The position numbers were made by a program, and so were the translations under genes. Below, piece by piece: positions 1 through 8,023 of a DNA stretch of 52,475 nt (position 1 is the stretch's first letter; every line of letters begins with the position of its first letter). The DNA is taken from contig JAIRPV010000025.1 in the NCBI GenBank assembly GCA_031256825.1, forward strand, positions 1-52,475, written 5' to 3'. Origin of the DNA: Oscillospiraceae bacterium (GTDB lineage Bacteria; Bacillota; Clostridia; Oscillospirales; Acutalibacteraceae). Below the pieces are notes generated by a model. That model had not been told where the DNA came from, did no database searches, and saw only the letters and a program-made list of their open reading frames with translations.

Positions 1-452
1 CGCTTGAGGTGTGCTTTCTGGGCGTCCCACAGGGCTTGAAACAGCGGCTCCGGGTCAAGCTTGAAATCGTCGTATCCCTCGAAAACCGTCTCGAAATAGA
101 ACTTGCTGGGGAACCCGACTTTGCCACGGTTCATGATGTAAACCATGGCGCTGACTGTGCGCTTGCCCCAGGGTACCTTCACGAATTCCTTGCGGTAAAG
201 ATGAGGGAACCCTTCGTAGCGGTCAAGGGACAGTTCGTCCTTCGCGTTGACGCTCCACAGCGCCACGGGGACGGTTTCGCCCTGTGCCGGTACAATGGTC
301 GCGTACGCGTGGTTGTCCGCGCCCCAGAACGTCAACCGGTAGCCCCGCAAAAGCGTCGTCCCCCAGGGCCTTGCGTCCGGGCAGCGATGCGCCATTTGCG
401 CGATGTTCAGGTTGCTCCCATAGGCCAGATAAATAATCCGTTTCTCACGCAT
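1..452 (-). CDS. gamma-glutamylcyclotransferase-like protein (partial, 3' end outside window)
   Basis: The minus strand from the ATG at 452 encodes a protein starting MREKRIIYLAYGSNL. The YGSNL motif near residues 11-15 and a later DRYEGFP are the substrate-loop and core signatures of the GGCT/AIG2-like fold. This family releases 5-oxoproline from gamma-glutamyl amines. About 150 residues are visible and the frame is still open at base 1, so the C-terminus is missing. The start overlaps the end of the upstream amidoligase gene by 8 bp, which implies translational coupling. Pairing of amidoligase and GGCT genes is an established gene neighbourhood, in which one enzyme makes and the other removes a gamma-glutamyl-type amide. 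The substrate cannot be told from the sequence. Confidence 0.85.
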   Translation of the reverse strand, partial: MREKRIIYLAYGSNLNIAQMAHRCPDARPWGTTLLRGYRLTFWGADNHAYATIVPAQGETVPVALWSVNAKDELSLDRYEGFPHLYRKEFVKVPWGKRTVSAMVYIMNRGKVGFPSKFYFETVFEGYDDFKLDPEPLFQALWDAQKAHLK

Positions 453-1386
453 TCTCGTCATCCTCCGTTCTGATCGTCCGTACACTCCTGCCGTTGACCT
501 CGCCAAACCGCCACGCGCCGCATCCATCCAGATGAGCGCACAAATGCTCCCGGCAGCTCTTGAACTCGTCGCCGATAAATCCGATCCGATTCAGGTAGGT
601 GCGCATGGCAAACTTCTCATTCTCCTCTTGAACCTTCCGGCAGCTGGCGTTACGTTGAGACAGCGCCTGGTGATTCAAAGCGAGGGCGAGCACGATATAA
701 CTGCGCACTTTACCCGCGTGCAGCTCGGAGTTAAAGCCTCTGAGTTCCACCGTATGCGTGCCTTGGAAAAAGCTGTGCAGGTTCAGGAAGTGGTAGCGGC
801 TGCGGTGGTAGTGCTGGTCGCGGTTTTCGTTGTATCTGGCGTACCAGATTTCAGCGATTTGCTCGAATGTCGTGGGTTTGACGGTGTTCATCCGTTTTAC
901 GAGATACTCGTCCATCTTCTTGCAATAGGTCATACGCTCCGCTTTGATCTGCAAGGCTTTGTAGAGCAGGTCGTTTTTGCTGGCGATGATGTTGACGAAG
1001 TTGCGGATGGTTCGCGGGGTGTGCGGCGCGCCGTCCAGGTGTACATGGATGCCTGCGGTGTCCGTAACGAACCCGCCCTCCTTGCGCAGCTTGCGGACGA
1101 GCGCCTGCACGGTGTCGATGTCCTGTTGATAGCTCAGGATTGGGCTGACCAGCTCGACCTTATAGTCGTCGCCCGCCGTAATCCTGCGACCGCTGGGACC
1201 TTTACGCCGCGCGGTGATGCTGGAATCGTAAACCAGCTTCCAGACACGGCCGTCCGGCGCCACAACCTCATAGTTGTAGCCCCCTCTTACCGTTCCGCGC
1301 ACAATCTGTGCGACCGCCTCTGCCGCCACTTGCCTCGTGATGCCCGTGAATTCCACCTCAATGCCAAAGTTCTTCGCCTCAAACAC
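445..1386 (-). CDS. amidoligase (glutamine-synthetase-like fold, Amidoligase_2 family)
   Basis: The 313-residue product has the family signatures FGIEVEFTG near the N-terminus, YKVELVSPIL, GIHVHLDG and HTVELRGFNSELH. The Glu and His residues are typical of the ATP/metal site of COOH-NH2 ligases related to glutamine synthetase and glutamate-cysteine ligase. The family makes amide bonds on peptides or small molecules with ATP. I chose the GTG at 1386 because GAGGAGG lies 7 bp upstream; the frame continues open to an ATG at 1464, but that stretch contains the ribosome site and is unlike the family. It overlaps the downstream cyclotransferase gene by 8 bp. The target, a peptide tag or a metabolite, is unknown. 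Confidence 0.85.
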   Translation of the reverse strand: MFEAKNFGIEVEFTGITRQVAAEAVAQIVRGTVRGGYNYEVVAPDGRVWKLVYDSSITARRKGPSGRRITAGDDYKVELVSPILSYQQDIDTVQALVRKLRKEGGFVTDTAGIHVHLDGAPHTPRTIRNFVNIIASKNDLLYKALQIKAERMTYCKKMDEYLVKRMNTVKPTTFEQIAEIWYARYNENRDQHYHRSRYHFLNLHSFFQGTHTVELRGFNSELHAGKVRSYIVLALALNHQALSQRNASCRKVQEENEKFAMRTYLNRIGFIGDEFKSCREHLCAHLDGCGAWRFGEVNGRSVRTIRTEDDENA

Positions 1387-1513
1387 ATAAATGCCTCCTC
1401 TCAAATTTTTTGGGGTGTGTCTGTGCGACACGGTGGTTATCCCAAAAAACGAGAGGGAATGCAAGGGCTCATGCGCTTGGCTTTTCAGCGGCCAGACGGG
1501 CGCGAACAGCGAA

Positions 1514-1541
1514 GCCCGCGCCCCATAAGCAGGGCGCGGGC
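1514..1541. repeat. GC-rich perfect hairpin between MORN gene and amidoligase
   Basis: GCCCGCGCCC (1514-1523) and its perfect complement (1532-1541) enclose an 8-nt loop. It lies 22 bp past the stop of the MORN gene on the minus strand. No T-run follows, so it is not a classic terminator; it may be a processing or stability stem. Confidence 0.6.
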
Positions 1542-1562
1542 AGGGGGTGTAATATTTATATA

Positions 1563-4500
1563 CTATTGGTTAGTTTTTTCTGTTTCCTTCTCTTGTTGTG
1601 AGTAGAAGGTCAGTTTCCCATCCTTATATTCACCTTTTCCTTCACATCCATCAGACCACGTAACATTTCCTAGCCCAACAGCAATTCCATCTTGAAATAA
1701 ACAGCGAAAGGATATTCCGTCAGAATAAATAAGCTCTCCTTTCCCAGCCAAAACATTATTTTTCCAAATACCTTTCTGAATGTATGGCTCACTTCCATCA
1801 AGATATGTAAGCACCCCATAACCATTCCGAGAACCGTTCGTCATCTGTCCATGATACATATGGTTGCAGGGAACTACAATATAGCAGTGGCCATTTCCGA
1901 CGAATTTTTCTTTCATCCATGAACCGATTAGAGTCTCTCCATCCGTCAAAACTCTTTTCCCTTGCCCATGGGGTCTGCCGTTCGCAAATCCCCCTTGATA
2001 GCTTTCGCCATCGGGAAGAATAAAGTACATATCACCATTTGAAACCATCTCTCCCGCATGGAATGTGGCATCCAGAGTTGCCCCGTCTGCAGTGATTTTT
2101 CTCCCAAGCCCATGCATCAACCCATTCTTCATCTCGCCAAAACAGGCAGCGCCGCTTGGTTGGATTTTTATTAAAAAGTCATCAGGGCTGAGTTTTCCAT
2201 CATACCAATTCCCCTTCATCACTTGGCCATTATCGGCTATATATAAGCCTGGGCCGTCATGCTTATTGTTTTTCCAATTGCCAAATCTATATGCACCCGA
2301 TTCATAAGTAACCTCGCCGTTTCCCGTAAAAGTGCCTTCTTTCCACTCCCCGTCGCGAATGGTCCCGCCCGCTTCTATGTGTTTTCCGAAGCCATGAAAT
2401 TTTCCCTCTGAGTTGATTCCTCCTTCGTAAGAGCTTCCGTTGCTATAACGCATCACGACCCGGCCCGGCATAACGAAGTTATCATCTATCCATTCGCCTT
2501 GAATTGTCGTTCCGTCGGGATATGTCATAGTTCCAGCACCATGCCTTTTTCCCTCTTTCCACGTGCCTTTGTAAAGGCGAAAGTCTGGATAGAGGCATTC
2601 GCCATGTCCATGGGGGACACCAGTCACCATGCTTTCGTCCTTGTAAAGACTTGCTTCCTCATCAGGGTTACGGCCATGCCGAAACTCTCCATGCTCAAAT
2701 AGACCTTTGAATTCTGTGCCATCTGCTTCAATCCGTATCCCCAAGCCATGCGCATCGCCATTCGCCCATTCGCCAACATAGACCCAGCCGTCTGTCGATT
2801 CAAATGTCCCTCTGCCATGGGGCTTGTCATTTTGCCACTCTCCAGTGTATGCGCCATGCGTCCAGATCATTTTACCGCGTCCATGGCGCTGCCCCTGTTT
2901 CCATTGGCCAACATATTTTTCTTCATCCGGAAACCACTTTGTCCCATGGCCATTATAATGGCCGTTATTGTATTCACCCTCGTAGACAACGACTTCAAAC
3001 TCGTCAAATTCTGCCCCCCTCCCGTGCGGGATTCTGTCAATGGATTCACCAATAAATGCTGTTGTCCCGTCGGTTCGGTAGCATGTGCCTCTTCCATATA
3101 TTCTGTCGTAACGCCAGACGCCGACATAAACGACATTGCCGTCCGTATCTGTTCGGGTTCCGAGTCCGTCGTAACATCCTTTTTTCCATTGCCCGACATA
3201 GGAACTGCCGTCCGCGTATTGCATAGCGCCCCTACCATGAGCCATGCCGCGCCTCCACTCGCCCTCATATTTGCTTTGATCCGCATAAATTCTTTCTCCC
3301 CGCCCATGAAAGCGACCCTTCTTCCATTGCCCGACATAGGTGCTTTTATCTGAAAATGTAACGCTGCCCCGACCGTGGCGTCTTCCATTTTTCCATTGGC
3401 CCGCATATACAAGATTACCAGCCGAATCAATCAGTTTACCCCAACCGTGTCTGTCGTCATCCACGAAAAAGCCTTCATAGCGCCTACCGTCTTCATATGT
3501 TATGTCGGCATATCCATTGAGCTTGCCTTCCCTAAAAATCCCGTGCCATTGTTGTTTTCCCCATGGTCCTGCAAAAGTTACTTCACCACTTCCGAACAGC
3601 TCCAAATCAGGCAAGGAAAAGTTTCCCTTGCTGATTTCTGTTTCTCCATTGTCACATTTGACTGAAAATGTTCCGTCTCTCAAGCAAGGATGCGCGCCGG
3701 TATAGTGGAAGAGACCATGAATCCTTGTCGCTCTATGGACGTCTTCGATAACATCTCTATCTGTTATCGTAAGTTCTCCATCCGGCGTAAGAACCCATTC
3801 TGTTCTTCTGTCTTTACTTTCGCCTTGTGAGATGCGTATGCTTTTATCCATATCAACTTGCAATACGATTTTGGTTTCTCCATCATCGTTTTTCATAATA
3901 CCTTCCCCATGCGGTTTGCCATTAACACAAGATACCCTATACTCCCAGTTTTCCATACCTTCTGTTAAGAAGCGAATAATCGCCATCCCATGAGTCTTAT
4001 CATCCTGCCACGGCGCAGTGATGATACTTACATGCTCCAGCGTTATCGTCCCGTGCCCATGCCTTTTACCAAATCGCCAGTCTCCAATGTATACGCGCCC
4101 GTCCGGGTATATAGCCTTACCATTTGAGCCATGCGGAACCCCGTTTTCTATTGGGCCTTCATAGCTGTCATATTTTTCAGCAGCTTCGGACGTTAATCCC
4201 ATGCACGATGCGGCGATCTGCATAAATGAAGCGAGCGTCTCGCTTTTCAGTTCTTGGGCTTTGCGGGAAAGGCTTTGTTCCATTGAAGAAATGAGGCGGT
4301 CTACTGAGTCGATATAAACCGCATTAGGAGGTGAGGTCTTTGGGGGAATATACTTTCCCTCATCATTCGGCTGATGTACCGCATAGATAAATGCCTCGGC
4401 CAAAAAATCTGTGAAAGGCTCTCTGTCGGCCAATTCCAGCAGTTTGCCCAGCGTTGCCTGCCTTTTTGCTTCTTGTTCTTTATCAGGAAGCGGCTGGGTT

Positions 4501-4871
4501 TCTTTTTCCTCTTGTATCAGCAGACGAAAGCGGCTAACCATTTGGGCGATTCTTGCTTTATCGCTTACCAAATGATCTTTGACTTTATCCGTAAAATGTA
4601 GCTTTACTCTGTCGTGGATTATTTTGTCTTTTTCTTTGTCTGTGTCAGAATAATGCGCCAAGATATAAGGAGAGATATTCGCCCTCCCCTTGCGGTATTC
4701 CGTATCACTGCCGCCTACCTTAACCGTATCAAGATCAACGGATTTTTCATTTTCAAAGGCAGACTCCAGTAACAACAGGGCCAGCTTTCGCTTCCCAAGC
4801 TTCGGGGAAACGTCTTTTCGCACGTAGCTCCGGATGATCTCCTCATAGCCCATGTAATTTAAGCGCATCAT
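1563..4871 (-). CDS. giant MORN-repeat protein with unrecognised N-terminal domain
   Basis: The product is 1102 residues. Residues 1 to about 235 form a charged, probably helical domain I do not recognise. From about residue 237 to the end there are some 25-30 repeats of about 23 residues, of the kind YVGQWKKGRFHGRG, the MORN signature (YxGxWxxGxxHGxG). MORN repeats form an elongated beta-hairpin solenoid used as a scaffold or lipid/protein-binding surface. There is no signal peptide or membrane segment, so a cytoplasmic role is likely. AAGGGAG precedes the ATG by 6 bp. The gene is visibly AT-richer than its flanks, which suggests separate acquisition. It is divergent from the alpha-CTD-like gene at 4932. 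A partner or effector function cannot be deduced. Confidence 0.85.
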   Translation of the reverse strand: MMRLNYMGYEEIIRSYVRKDVSPKLGKRKLALLLLESAFENEKSVDLDTVKVGGSDTEYRKGRANISPYILAHYSDTDKEKDKIIHDRVKLHFTDKVKDHLVSDKARIAQMVSRFRLLIQEEKETQPLPDKEQEAKRQATLGKLLELADREPFTDFLAEAFIYAVHQPNDEGKYIPPKTSPPNAVYIDSVDRLISSMEQSLSRKAQELKSETLASFMQIAASCMGLTSEAAEKYDSYEGPIENGVPHGSNGKAIYPDGRVYIGDWRFGKRHGHGTITLEHVSIITAPWQDDKTHGMAIIRFLTEGMENWEYRVSCVNGKPHGEGIMKNDDGETKIVLQVDMDKSIRISQGESKDRRTEWVLTPDGELTITDRDVIEDVHRATRIHGLFHYTGAHPCLRDGTFSVKCDNGETEISKGNFSLPDLELFGSGEVTFAGPWGKQQWHGIFREGKLNGYADITYEDGRRYEGFFVDDDRHGWGKLIDSAGNLVYAGQWKNGRRHGRGSVTFSDKSTYVGQWKKGRFHGRGERIYADQSKYEGEWRRGMAHGRGAMQYADGSSYVGQWKKGCYDGLGTRTDTDGNVVYVGVWRYDRIYGRGTCYRTDGTTAFIGESIDRIPHGRGAEFDEFEVVVYEGEYNNGHYNGHGTKWFPDEEKYVGQWKQGQRHGRGKMIWTHGAYTGEWQNDKPHGRGTFESTDGWVYVGEWANGDAHGLGIRIEADGTEFKGLFEHGEFRHGRNPDEEASLYKDESMVTGVPHGHGECLYPDFRLYKGTWKEGKRHGAGTMTYPDGTTIQGEWIDDNFVMPGRVVMRYSNGSSYEGGINSEGKFHGFGKHIEAGGTIRDGEWKEGTFTGNGEVTYESGAYRFGNWKNNKHDGPGLYIADNGQVMKGNWYDGKLSPDDFLIKIQPSGAACFGEMKNGLMHGLGRKITADGATLDATFHAGEMVSNGDMYFILPDGESYQGGFANGRPHGQGKRVLTDGETLIGSWMKEKFVGNGHCYIVVPCNHMYHGQMTNGSRNGYGVLTYLDGSEPYIQKGIWKNNVLAGKGELIYSDGISFRCLFQDGIAVGLGNVTWSDGCEGKGEYKDGKLTFYSQQEKETEKTNQ

Positions 4872-4897
4872 TGCATACTCCCTTCGTTGGTGATAGT

Positions 4898-4925
4898 TTG
4901 GTGATTACGAAAAACGTGGTACAAT
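4898..4925 (+). promoter_or_regulatory. promoter placing transcription start at the ATG (leaderless)
   Basis: TTGGTG (4898-4903) and TACAAT (4920-4925) are separated by 16 bp. The A of the next gene's ATG is 7 bases after the last base of the -10 box, where transcription would normally begin. No Shine-Dalgarno sequence lies in the 20 bp before the ATG. Confidence 0.6.
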
Positions 4926-4931
4926 ACAACT

Positions 4932-5369
4932 ATGGAAGAATTTTATCCTATCGCATCAGATAAAGTTAGCCCTGATTCCACAGAAGAGCAGCCTGGGCCT
5001 AATCGTGAGCGTTTAGCACAAGCTGGCACCGCAATCTTAAACCTAGCTAGGGTTTTTGATTTAGCCAATAAACGAGATGAAATAACCCCTGAAATACTTG
5101 CGCTGGCCGACAGTGTCTTGGCTCTGGGGACTCCGCCGCCACCGATTGGGCACGAACAGCCTGAAGGAGTGGCCGATCTAAGCATTGATACGCTGAACCT
5201 GACCCACAAGTATTATAATATCCTTAGGCGAAATGGCATAAACAAGGTTGGCGATTTGTTTCCCGTTAGTTATAGTGAAATAGGTCAGTTTAGCCATCTC
5301 GGTAGGAGGGGGCTTGATGAAGTAAGGGGAAAACTCGAAGCTCTTGGAGTAACACTCTACGAAGAATAA
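4932..5369 (+). CDS. stand-alone RNA polymerase alpha C-terminal-domain-like protein
   Basis: Of 145 residues, the last 65 or so (IDTLNLTHKYYNILRRNGIN..., ending HLGRRGLDEVRGKLEALGV) match the helix-hairpin-helix alpha-CTD of RpoA, including the NxGIN...LF and LGxxxLxEV positions. The N-terminal 80 residues are acidic or helical and unlike the assembly domain of RpoA. In RpoA this domain contacts UP elements and activators. A free copy could compete with RNA polymerase or be a DNA-binding regulator; that is inference. It is divergent from the MORN gene across a 60-bp spacer and is followed by a good terminator, so it is monocistronic. The start is supported by its promoter rather than by a ribosome site. 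Confidence 0.75.
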   Translation: MEEFYPIASDKVSPDSTEEQPGPNRERLAQAGTAILNLARVFDLANKRDEITPEILALADSVLALGTPPPPIGHEQPEGVADLSIDTLNLTHKYYNILRRNGINKVGDLFPVSYSEIGQFSHLGRRGLDEVRGKLEALGVTLYEE

Positions 5370-5387
5370 GCAAAACCTATAAAACAG

Positions 5388-5410
5388 AGAGGCTGGACGG
5401 CCTCTTTTTT
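5388..5410 (+). terminator. intrinsic terminator after the alpha-CTD-like gene
   Basis: AGAGGC (5388-5393) pairs with GCCTCT (5400-5405) across a 6-nt loop, followed by five T residues. Confidence 0.85.
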
Positions 5411-5419
5411 CTTGTCCAC

Positions 5420-5443
5420 TTAGACATCTATTTAGACATCTAT
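5420..5443. repeat. two exact tandem copies of a 12-bp repeat
   Basis: TTAGACATCTAT occurs at 5420-5431 and again at 5432-5443, just after the terminator. The rest of 5444-5597 holds no gene that I can support. The pair could be a binding site at the left border of the conjugative backbone. Confidence 0.7.
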
Positions 5444-5611
5444 AAAACCCATTGTTTCTAACCCTGCCCGCCGTTACAATTTTAGATGACGTCAGGCGCT
5501 TCCCCGAGCGCGCTCCAGCGAAGCCCAGTATCTCAATTATACCACAGCAACCTCAAAACCGCAAGCAAAACCTCATCCCCGCGAAATAATTTTTTCAGGA
5601 GGAACACCATT

Positions 5612-5908
5612 ATGGCAAACAACACAATGACCCGCTACTCCGGTAGCAGCACGGGCATCTCATCCTATTCCGGCAACGGCAGTTACGGGCTGTCCAACTT
5701 CAGCAACAACTTCGTCAATACCCTCAGCTGCACCAACATGTGGGAACAGGGCCGGGCAATCCTGGCCAGCACTGCCATGGAGAACGTGGGCGCTTTGTCC
5801 GCGATGGAGGGCTACCTGTGCCAAATCGCACCTTCGGGAGCCCATCGGTACAAGCTCATCGCGGACGCCTATGCCGTGGCTGCGGCCCGCGTCATTTCGG
5901 ATTGGTGA
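5612..5908 (+). CDS. small Ser/Gly/Asn-rich hypothetical protein
   Basis: The 98-residue product begins MANNTMTRYSGSSTGISSY and has a low-complexity Ser/Asn/Gly N-terminal third, then a predicted helical part (EQGRAILASTAMENVGALSA). I do not recognise the family. The ATG at 5612 has AGGAGG about 8 bp upstream, which rules out the longer open frame from 5486. The next gene starts 10 bp downstream, so both belong to one operon. There is no signal peptide or membrane segment. Confidence 0.7.
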   Translation: MANNTMTRYSGSSTGISSYSGNGSYGLSNFSNNFVNTLSCTNMWEQGRAILASTAMENVGALSAMEGYLCQIAPSGAHRYKLIADAYAVAAARVISDW

Positions 5909-5918
5909 GGTGAACGCC

Positions 5919-6173
5919 ATGGAAGGTTATCTTATTACCGCAGTCGTTCTTCTGGGCGCGCTGGTGCTGGCGGTGTACTTCTACCGCCGCAAGCGGGAGG
6001 CCGAAACCCAGGCGCGGCAAAGCAATACGGCGCTGGGCAATTTTATGGCGACCGAGCTGATGATGAAAGATTCCGCTCTCAACAGCTACAAAGCCATGAT
6101 GCGCCAGCCCCTCGCCGGCCCGCCAAGCTCCGAATTCACCTGGGAAGCGAAACCCGGCCGGCGCCGCTTCTGA
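5919..6173 (+). CDS. small single-span membrane protein
   Basis: The 84-residue product begins MEGYLITAVVLLGALVLAVYF, a hydrophobic span at residues 4-21, followed by YRRKREAE, so the C-terminal 60 residues probably face the cytoplasm. GAGGTG lies 6 bp before the ATG at 5919. I do not recognise the family. Its place between conjugation-type genes suggests an envelope-associated accessory of the element, but that is context only. Confidence 0.7.
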   Translation: MEGYLITAVVLLGALVLAVYFYRRKREAETQARQSNTALGNFMATELMMKDSALNSYKAMMRQPLAGPPSSEFTWEAKPGRRRF

Positions 6174-6190
6174 CTCTTTCCCCCGCATCG

Positions 6191-6220
6191 CCGCGCCGCG
6201 GCGGAACACCCGCGGCGCGG
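6191..6220. repeat. perfect 11-bp GC-rich hairpin
   Basis: CCGCGCCGCGG (6191-6201) pairs perfectly with 6210-6220 across an 8-nt loop. It separates the small membrane gene from the next gene. Only a mixed T/C tract follows, so it may be a weak terminator or an mRNA-stabilising stem. Confidence 0.6.
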
Positions 6221-6264
6221 TCCATTCTAGAAAACATTTTCGCCTTCACGAAAGGAGCGTCCCC

Positions 6265-7053
6265 ATGGATAACTTCTATCAGGATAACCTTGGCGGCTTC
6301 GGCGGCGGCTTTGATTGTCATGTCGAAACGCCGGAGGAGACCGCCGCCCGCAATGCCGGCCGGTATTTCGGTAACCTCGCCGAAAACCTGCAAAACCGGC
6401 AGCAGGCCGTTTGGCAGGCCTTGAATTCCCGCTGCGGCATGGCTGCTTCCATGGGGCAGTTTGGGTTCCAGGACTGCCCCTCCCCAGACAACGCCGGGCA
6501 CGCGGCGAACCACGCGATGAACCGCCTGAAGAGCAGCGGGCCGCTCGGCCGCCGTTTCGGCGGGATGGGCGTCGGGTTCTCCCTCAACTGGCCGGAAGCG
6601 CTGTCCGGCAATGCTTTTTCCGCAAGCGACCTGTCCATCCGCCTCTACGGAACGCCGGGCGTCACTGTGCTGAACCTGCAACAGGAGCCGAACTGCTGGC
6701 GCAGCTTTACGGACTCCGGCAACGTGGTTCACCAGCTGAAGCCCGATCTGTACGCCGTCACCTCGGACGGCAATTACGAAGACCACTGGTTCTTCGAGTA
6801 CGACGCCGGCAAAGAACCGGCCTCGCGGGTCATACAGCAGTGCAGGCTGTATGAGGACTATTACAACAGCGGCGCCGAACAGCGCGGCAGCGGCGCGTTC
6901 CCTGTGGTCGTGTGGATTGTCCCCGACGAACAGCGCAAGGATAGCCTATTGTCCGGCATCAACCAGAGCGCGGACATCCAGCACAAGGAGCTGTTCCTGT
7001 TCGTCCTGCCCGGCGAGCTGGAAGCCCTGATTCGCAAGGGCGCGGGGATATAA
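6265..7053 (+). CDS. protein with replication-relaxation-type C-terminal half
   Basis: The product is 262 residues. The last 120 (LKPDLYAVTSDGNYEDHWFF... to the end) are clearly paralogous to the C-terminal half of the replication-relaxation protein at 10384-11169, sharing KPD, YEDHWFFE and VVWIVPD. The PD...E pattern resembles a PD-(D/E)XK-like core, but nuclease activity is unproven. The N-terminal 130 residues are Gly-rich, not related to the winged-helix half of the paralogue, and unrecognised. AAAGGAG precedes the ATG at 6265. It seems to be a fusion or an internal duplication in the element backbone. A role in replication control or transfer is inferred from the paralogue. Confidence 0.65.
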   Translation: MDNFYQDNLGGFGGGFDCHVETPEETAARNAGRYFGNLAENLQNRQQAVWQALNSRCGMAASMGQFGFQDCPSPDNAGHAANHAMNRLKSSGPLGRRFGGMGVGFSLNWPEALSGNAFSASDLSIRLYGTPGVTVLNLQQEPNCWRSFTDSGNVVHQLKPDLYAVTSDGNYEDHWFFEYDAGKEPASRVIQQCRLYEDYYNSGAEQRGSGAFPVVVWIVPDEQRKDSLLSGINQSADIQHKELFLFVLPGELEALIRKGAGI

Positions 7054-7095
7054 CAGCGGCTGCCTGCGGGCGTTGCTTCCACTAACCCGCCCAAA

Positions 7096-7134
7096 TGTGT
7101 CATAAAACTTTACACGGCATTGCGTTATGACACA
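7096..7134. promoter_or_regulatory. inverted repeat overlapping a weak promoter (candidate operator)
   Basis: TGTGTCATAA (7096-7105) and TTATGACACA (7125-7134) are exact complements 19 bp apart. Between and over them lie TTTACA (7109-7114) and CACTAT (7133-7138), spaced 18 bp, a poor but possible promoter for the methylase operon. Confidence 0.5.
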
Positions 7135-7149
7135 CTATGAGCGCAATCC

Positions 7150-7222
7150 ACCCTGTTGGCGGCTGTCGCGCCGCTCAAAATCCCTATTTCATACCATCTT
7201 GCGCTACAGCCGTCAACAGGGT
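7150..7222. repeat. long imperfect inverted repeat, 16/17 arms
   Basis: The 17-bp arm at 7150-7166 (ACCCTGTTGGCGGCTGT) matches the complement of 7206-7222 at 16 of 17 positions, around a 39-bp loop. It lies in the 216-bp gap before the methylase. Large inverted repeats in gaps of conjugative elements often mark oriT or replication origins; no nick motif is recognised here. Confidence 0.55.
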
Positions 7223-7269
7223 ATAACCGTGGCAATATCACTAAACGCCATTTTTGGCAAGGAGAATAT

Positions 7270-7830
7270 ATGCCACAGCAAAAGAAATATAAAACGATCC
7301 TGGTAGACCCGCCGTGGGACATAGACCAACGGGGCAACTACGGAGCGATCAATCATTACGGATTGATGTCTCTGGAGAGGATCAAGGCCATGCCCGTCAG
7401 GGATTTGGCGGATGAAAACGCGCACTGCTGGCTCTGGGTCACGAACGGGACCATGCGCCGCGGCTATGAAGCGCTGGAAGCCTGGGGCTTCGAGGCCAAG
7501 GGTATCCTAACTTGGATAAAGCCCCGCTTCACTTTGGGCAATTATCTGCGCAACGCAACGGAGCATCTGCTGTTTGCAACCAAAGGCAAGCTGCCAACGG
7601 AGTTCCATCGGCAGCCTTCGTGGTTCTTCGCGCCGCTGCAGGAACACAGCCACAAGCCAGAAGAGCAGTTCCCCATCATCGAGCGTATGTCGCCGGGGCC
7701 GTATCTGGAGCTGTTCGCCCGGCGTCGGCAGCCCGGCTGGGATTGCTGGGGCCTGGAGGCTCCGGTGCAAAGCGTGACGATTCCCGGCTACCCTGTCCCG
7801 AACGAAAGATTGAAAGGGGGCTCAAAATGA
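7270..7830 (+). CDS. MT-A70 family DNA N6-adenine methyltransferase
   Basis: The 186-residue product carries the catalytic DPPW motif at residues 13-16 (TILVDPPWD), then WLWVTNGTMRRGYEALEAWGF and WIKPRF...GNYLRNATEHLLFATKG, the standard order of the phage/plasmid type MT-A70 methylases. It transfers a methyl group from S-adenosylmethionine to adenine N6 in DNA. It is compact, with no target-recognition insert. AAGGAG lies 5 bp before the ATG at 7270. The next small gene starts 3 bp after its stop. It has no restriction partner in view, so it probably shields the element's DNA or marks its replication. Confidence 0.88.
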   Translation: MPQQKKYKTILVDPPWDIDQRGNYGAINHYGLMSLERIKAMPVRDLADENAHCWLWVTNGTMRRGYEALEAWGFEAKGILTWIKPRFTLGNYLRNATEHLLFATKGKLPTEFHRQPSWFFAPLQEHSHKPEEQFPIIERMSPGPYLELFARRRQPGWDCWGLEAPVQSVTIPGYPVPNERLKGGSK

Positions 7831-7833
7831 CCC

Positions 7834-8013
7834 ATGGACAAAATCAAGGAGAAACTCTGGGGGGCGATATTCGGTTTTTTCGGCGCTGCGCTGCTGTTGT
7901 ATATTGGCGCACGCTTCCTATTGCAAATATGGTGGGTGCTGCTCATCGCGGCACTGGTCGCCCTGGGGGCCATTATCTACCTAAGAATCAAAAAAGGCAA
8001 GCCCAAATATTGA
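7834..8013 (+). CDS. 59-residue two-span membrane protein
   Basis: Translation from the ATG at 7834 begins MDKIKEKLWGAIFGFFGAAL and ends YLRIKKGKPKY. There are two hydrophobic stretches (about residues 10-27 and 31-49) with basic ends, so both termini are probably cytoplasmic. It starts 3 bp after the methylase stop, and the coupling-ATPase gene follows after 10 bp, so it is translated as part of that operon. I do not recognise the family. A small inner-membrane partner of the coupling protein is a reasonable inference. Confidence 0.6.
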   Translation: MDKIKEKLWGAIFGFFGAALLLYIGARFLLQIWWVLLIAALVALGAIIYLRIKKGKPKY

Positions 8014-8023
8014 GGTACTGCCC

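Noticed and set aside
532-1605. Plus-strand open frame of 357 codons across the amidoligase gene
   Set aside because: The minus strand has conserved amidoligase motifs, a ribosome site and coupling; the plus frame has neither motifs nor a start site.
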